Assembly (NCBI GenBank): GCA_030549205.1
Contig: JAUKTV010000021.1
Coordinates: 1-64,000 of the forward strand
Source: Apiosordaria backusii
Taxonomy: Eukaryota > Ascomycota > Sordariomycetes > Sordariales > Lasiosphaeriaceae
Direction of reading: 5' to 3'
DNA length: 64,000 nt
Part shown: positions 59,050-64,000 of the stretch, piece after piece
How positions within the stretch are numbered: the stretch's first letter is position 1
Layout of the letters: each line of letters starts with the position of its first letter
The notes under the pieces: model-generated
Databases searched by the model: none
What the model was told of the DNA's origin: nothing
The model's input: the letters and a program-made list of their open reading frames with translations, nothing else
Program-made: the position numbers and the translations under genes

Positions 59050-62000
59050 AACTTGGACCTGGAGAACATGGGGCGGCTCCTCGGCTGCATTGCTTTCGGC
59101 TCGGTGAGCCTAGGGTGTGCCTACATTACGCTGCAGAGTGTATTCCTGCACGGCTTGCTTCGTCCCCCGGTCACGCGCTTTATTTGGCGAGGTGAAGAAA
59201 AGATAAGAGCCCGACCTGTTCAGCCAGTCAAAGGTCAGTATATTCCGGGCCGTCGGGTGTGAAACAGTATGCTTCCCCCATGACAACGAGGGGGTGATGT
59301 TGTCAAGACGATGATGGGATGGATGATCCGGCCTCCTGACCACGTCCCACCCCAGCTCCCGTTGGGTCAGGGGCTGTCATCCCCCACAAACAAGGTCCAG
59401 CCTTGACCCCAAGATTCCCGAGGCTCGCTAACGCGATCTGGGACAGGCGGAGAACCTTGTTTCGTTGCAACTGCCCCTTTGAGGATCGGGCGAGCACCAG
59501 CTCCGTGATAAGCTCTCAGTTTGAAGTGTGTGGAGGGAATAGGATACGGCGAGGGCGTGACCTTTGTGGCCAAAATAGCATCCAGACTGGACTGTGAGCA
59601 CGATGTTTCAACAGTGGGGGTCTTAACGTTCCAAGCAATCATAGCATCCAAGCCTTGGTTTATTGTTAGCGCGGGACTTAACCAAATAATACTGTACCGT
59701 TGCGCGTCAAACAAAGATAGAAAGGCCTACTTCAGGACCGTCAAAGCCTTCAGAGAAAGCACGAGCGCCGTTAGTAGACGACTGGATGATGTGTCCGGAA
59801 GAGAGAGACTGTGTTGCTCGCTATCCGATGCCTACTGTTGACGAACTTTCAGGGCCTAGAGTGTATGTACGACTGACAGGCGGGGCGAGAAACAATATCC
59901 TGTGATAGTTTGAGACTGGTTCGATGCAACCTTTTTGAACCTGGTGGGTACGAAACCATGCCAAAGCGAGGGGCTGCTTGCCTAAGCATCTGGTCCCATT
60001 GGAACTGGCATCATTCGGGCGATGTGTGGTTGCGTTTTGGTCGTAATGTGACAGAGGTGGCATTGGTGTCAGGAGAACAAGAGGTGGTTCTAGGTTTCCG
60101 ATGTTGTAACTCATCTGGCGGTTTGATAAGGATTGCGCGTCTTTCTCACAAGCCAGGTACGAGTCGCTTTCTGCCGTCATCTGGAGTTTGTGTGATCCGA
60201 ATTTGGGACGACAGGTCCCCACCGCGGGGATGCCCCACCCCCACGCCCCACGGGGTTCTGAAGCTTAAAGCAAACCCCAGACCGCCAGCCAAGCCACCAG
60301 CCCAGACGGGGATGCAACCCCACATTTCAACGACAACATCTTGCCCAGTCGCGGAACCACGAGCCTGGAGGGTTCAGCTCGGGGGCGCCCTAACGATATC
60401 TGTGGCTGACCCGACGGTTGCACCAAACCCCGTAAATATAGGAAAAGGGGTAATTCTCTCCCAGCCCGTATGTACTTGGCGCGATAAGAACCGTTGCGCT
60501 ACGTTCGTCGGGAAGGACGTTGCAAGCAGGCAAGCGGTCGAGACTCGGACAAAGCACATCCTCGAGCATAAGCCACAATCAAAAACACATTGCTCAACCA
60601 CAAACTCACCTTTCTTGGTCGTCAGGACGGGCGATGGCATAAGGAAGACGGTCAGCACACCTTTCAGTCTCCCCCAGTCAGCAATTCTCGTTTTCCCATC
60701 GGGCAACCTGAGCCCAGCAGAGTGTTACGTGCAGAAGCAGCCAAGCAAGCGCACCCGGCAGCATGCTTTGGTGGTCCGCGAATGTAAGTCGCCTGAAACC
60801 CGAAAATTTCAATAGCCATGGGTTGAACGGTGAGTGTTGAGCGGTGGTGGAAACGACAAGACTTCCTTGTTGGTCTCGGTGTGTCAGCTTCCATGACAAT
60901 GCAGTAAGTGCCATCCAACATAGCCAGAGAGGTAGCTCGGTGGATTCCAGTGACTAACCAGAAATTCCCCAGGTCCCACCAGAACTTTGAAAGACCACAA
61001 TTTGTCCTGTGCCTCACACGTGCTTGCACTCGACACTCATGAGACTTCTATGTCCCGTTGCTTTGGTCTGTCCTGCGCTTCCGGCTCCCTACTCCCCCGG
61101 CGTGTCATCTATGCAGGAAGGATGCACTGGATCCATTCCTCCATTGTCTCCAGGGAGTTTCTAAATGGCCCCAGATGACCCCGTTGCTACCGACCTGATG
61201 ATTATCCTCCCCTGCCGCAGTCGAACGGCCATGGTGCTATCATCTTGGTTGGGACCGGTGCAACCGTTGTCATGACTCCAAAAGCCTTACGGGGAATGGG
61301 CACTACATCCAAGTCCGGATGGGTTTCCGTCTGCGAAGCAACCATGACGGCATCTTGGAAGGCACACCAAGACTGCCTGTCACCCGACCCTGATGCAGGT
61401 TGGCTCGGATACAACCTCCAACGGAATATGGTGTCTGAGTCCGGCTATCTAGCCCTCTACCGAGACAATAACCATTTCAGGGCAACGCGGCGAGGGTGGT
61501 GTTGATATACTCTATCATCATCGTGTATTAGCTTAATTGGTGGTAAGGCTTCTCGGACGACGGATCGTTCAATACACGTGTTATTGCTGTGCTTTGTCAA
61601 ACTATTTTCATCTACACGTTTAATTTACTCAACTCCCTAGAAGCTAGGTTGTGCATACCCGATCAATCTAGCGTGCCCGGCTCCAGATGATGCCATTTGC
61701 GGCCCTGTCGATATGCCGGCGTCTATGAAGCGACTGCGGCACACACGACGTGCAACGGTGTTCATCCTATCAGTCCCCTCGTTCCGGCGAATTGGGTATC
61801 CGGCTCGTCATAACCGCAATCGGTGGGGGGACTTGCCTTATCACGACGGCTGATGGTTTGATATTAATTGATTGATTGCATTCTCACCCGGAATCATCCT
61901 CACTTCATCAATCCTTCTGCAACCCAGCGACCCAGCGTGCCATGCTGCTGCCGAGCACGGGCGCTTCAGGCTATATCACAACGCAGCTATTAGTTACTCC

Positions 62001-62120
62001 CAATGGGAGACCCTAGCGGCTCGATAGCTGCAGCACCAGGTTAGCGAGCGTTGTATATGCTCGTCATGACGCAGTGTTGCGCCGCCATAGGCACTTACTT
62101 GGTAGATCTTATGGACTCAT
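59050..62120. other. Gene-poor region
   Basis: A plus-strand frame of about 300 codons (59910-60815) is open but has no ATG start, no recognisable domain and composition like the surroundings, so it is not called. Nothing else is supported. Confidence 0.4.
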
Positions 62121-62594
62121 TCATTCCTTGACCCTGAAGAAACATGGCAAAAGGCTCAAACACTGACGCTTGAGCTCGCTTACAGACTTCTGCTCTTTCT
62201 TTCGGATATCCTTCGTCAGAAGCATCACTATTCCCATTCCGAAAGTCTCGCCCAGAAACTTGGCCATCTTGGCTGTAGGCAAAGAAAGGGGAACGCGATG
62301 TTGTGTCCCCTCCGGTACCAAGCTCCGGGTACTTTTAAAGACCAACGGAGCCAACGCTGCATACTCTCCATGAATACAGCCAAGGGCATTCAACATTGTG
62401 TAGCAGTCAACATTCCATCCATATCTTGGTGAGGGGAGCCAGACATCCGAATCAGCATTGCAGACACGGCGGGCATCCGATCCCGCCACGGAGTCCGCCT
62501 CCTCAGGGAAAATCGCAACCCTACCATCAGCAATCAGACAAGGCGTGCTTTGATCCTCACAACCGGCTCGAGCATTTAATAACGGAATTGCCTG
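62121..62594 (-). CDS. Hypothetical terminal exon (about 157 codons)
   Basis: A minus-strand frame that follows an intron-like acceptor (TTGTTTTGGCAG ending at 62595) and stops at 62121. It has no ATG at its beginning, so it would be a 3' exon; I could not find upstream exons. The sequence includes RYGWNVDCYTMLNALGCIHG and LPTAKMAKFLGETFGMGIVM. No domain is recognised. It may be a relic or a chance ORF. Confidence 0.2.
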   Translation of the reverse strand, partial: QAIPLLNARAGCEDQSTPCLIADGRVAIFPEEADSVAGSDARRVCNADSDVWLPSPRYGWNVDCYTMLNALGCIHGEYAALAPLVFKSTRSLVPEGTQHRVPLSLPTAKMAKFLGETFGMGIVMLLTKDIRKKEQKSVSELKRQCLSLLPCFFRVKE

Positions 62595-62604
62595 CCAAAA
62601 CAAG

Positions 62605-63445
62605 TGCCAAGGGGTCTTCTAATAGGTCTCGCCCAGTGTAGGAGCTAGGCTCGCGGGTAAATCGCAGCAACCGGAGAGCCGGGACGCAAGATGTTGACCG
62701 CTAGATTGCGGTCCAGACCCTTCCTCACGGCCCTCTTTGAGTCTGGTTCCTGCTGCCTCTATATGTCGTTTCTCAACTTTTTGTTTGTCTTTGTTTACAT
62801 ATCATGACGTGAGCTTGCAGTGGCTAATCGGCCTTACAAGTTGATCGACAGAACGGGAAGCTTAAGAGTTGGTTGGAAGTTGTGGCAGGCTTTGAAATCC
62901 ATGCTCGGTGTTTATTTGTCGCTTTCCCTGTTGAGCCTGAGTGGTGGCCTTGGAGATGTTACCGGCCAAAGACGAAATTGAAGGTGCAGGTTCCGGCATC
63001 ATCCAGAGCCGGCCGCGTGCGAATATCCGCAGGGGACATGCACCAGCGGCAGCAGACGCATGTAGGTTTTGCTTTTTCTCGGGATGGGCCCCGCAATGCG
63101 AAGACAATCTATGCGGCTTCATCTTCATTTTCTTCTTCCTGCATTTAGTAAATTGTGGTATGTACAGAGGCCAAAATCGAGACCAGAGTCATCACCACAC
63201 ACTGGGCGTCGATGCGCTTGAGATGTGTGTGTTTGCTGGTGTGAATGTAAAATGCAAGAGTTGCTGTTTCAGGACCTTGTAGAAGAGCAGCAACTGAAAT
63301 AATCTAGAAATCAAGGCTTGCGGGTAACTTCATCAATATCGTTGGATGCAAACAAGGCTAGAGAGTTTGGTGGGTGCAGGTGCACGGACTACGAGATATG
63401 TACCTTTTGTCTGACATTATTTGCCAACTAATTCAATACCTCACC
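62605..63445. other. No supported gene
   Basis: Balanced sequence with short overlapping frames. Nothing is recognised. Confidence 0.4.
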
Positions 63446-63543
63446 GGGTGACTAGTCTAGTGGTCAGGACGCTTCGTTGTGGTTATTCGCAAGAATATCA
63501 CATACGATCCGAAGAAACCCCGGTTCGATTCCGGGGTCGCCCA
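63446..63543 (+). tRNA. tRNA-His(GTG) with 26-nt intron
   Basis: The acceptor GGGTGAC/GTCGCCC pairs fully (one T-G) with A73. The anticodon arm is CTTCG-TTGTGG-[intron]-C-CGAAG with GTG at 63479-63481. The intron 63483-63508 lies one base 3' of the anticodon. The T arm is CCCCGG TTCGATT CCGGGG-like. A T run shortly downstream is a Pol III terminator. As in other eukaryotes, G-1 is not encoded and would be added later. Confidence 0.95.
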
Positions 63544-64000
63544 TATCTTTTGCACATTTTTTGCCTTAACCTTTCCAAGCAAACCTCCTTTTTGCTCCCT
63601 ACTCACATCACCCATGACGTTATCGCTCCGGTATTTCTCCAAAGACTTTTCCAACACATTCTCACCATTTCCTCGATTTTAATAAACCCAACTTACCTTC
63701 CTATATTAGCAATTATTCCCTTTTTCGCGCCTCTCTCTTCTTTCTGCCGCCCAACCCACTCCTTGAGTGGTTCAAACAGACGCGAGCCGAGAACCGCCAC
63801 TCACAACGTTCATTGCAACCCGCCCTGGACCCCAAGCGAGGTGCGAGGCGCCTGTTTGGGAAACGGGGTGGCAGTTTAACGTTTTTGTTCCCATGGGGTA
63901 CGGAGCACACCATAGGGGAAGTCGCCCGAGTTGTTCGCTTCCAGCTCGCTTGTTCGCTTGTTGGCTTGAGAGGGGGGGTCGATCCACACTCGGTGAGCGG
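63544..64000. other. Window end, no supported gene
   Basis: A pyrimidine-rich stretch downstream of tRNA-His; short frames only. Confidence 0.4.

Noticed and set aside
59910..60815. Plus-strand open frame of about 300 codons
   Set aside because: It begins with TTG rather than ATG, shows no domain or conserved-looking motif, and its composition does not stand out from flanking non-coding DNA.
1..64000. CRISPR arrays, operons, bacterial-type promoters, 5S rRNA
   Set aside because: The DNA is eukaryotic; no regular spacer-repeat array exists and I found no 5S rRNA-like sequence by eye.

Overview
The window is nuclear DNA from a filamentous ascomycete, most likely a Sordariomycete and probably of the order Sordariales. 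Three things point there. Genes are dense and carry short introns (about 50-110 nt) with GT...AG ends and CTAAC/CTGAC-type branch sites. TA-dinucleotide-rich, coding-free blocks resemble DNA mutated by RIP (repeat-induced point mutation). Several proteins are close to Neurospora/Trichoderma/Podospora-type homologues. The species cannot be named from the sequence alone.

Layout. 1-905 is an AT-rich repeat block with an 86-bp tandem repeat. 906-9591 has no supported gene and leads into xlr-1/xlnR (9592-12489), the Zn2Cys6 activator of xylanase and cellulase genes. 12.9-24 kb is an accessory island. It holds a tRNA-like SINE head, a 229-bp fold-back element, AT-rich blocks, a FunK1 fungal kinase gene broken by two frame changes, minisatellites, an 84-86 bp direct repeat flanking the kinase block, unplaced ORFs, a cyclin-L-like gene, and a C-terminal remnant of a SLIP-GC-type GTPase gene.

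24.6-42 kb is a compact housekeeping cluster: an OPT oligopeptide transporter (-), 5-formyl-THF cyclo-ligase (+), SmE (-), an Mtr10/transportin-3-like karyopherin (+), an MIT-domain coiled-coil protein (-) and a GRAM-VASt sterol-transfer protein (+). Three divergent promoter pairs lie in it. A tRNA-Arg(ACG) follows at 42.07 kb. A Rad55-like recombination ATPase (46.1-47.8 kb, -) and a tRNA-Phe(GAA) come next. 48.4-54.5 kb is gene-poor and contains a terminal-inverted-repeat element bounded by 10-bp direct repeats. creA/cre-1, the carbon catabolite repressor, is at 54582-55805. After another gene-poor 7.6 kb, a tRNA-His(GTG) sits at 63.4 kb.

Together, the main activator (XLR-1/XlnR) and the main repressor (CRE-1/CreA) of plant cell-wall degradation lie within 46 kb of each other. 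Each is preceded by a long stretch without a supported gene. A cluster of CRE-1 consensus sites lies about 1.8 kb upstream of xlr-1, as expected if one regulates the other. The remaining genes serve general cell functions: peptide uptake, folate metabolism, splicing, nuclear import, membrane contact sites, transcription-type cyclin, and DNA repair. Exon boundaries were placed by eye from splice signals, reading frame and family similarity; no search or alignment was run.
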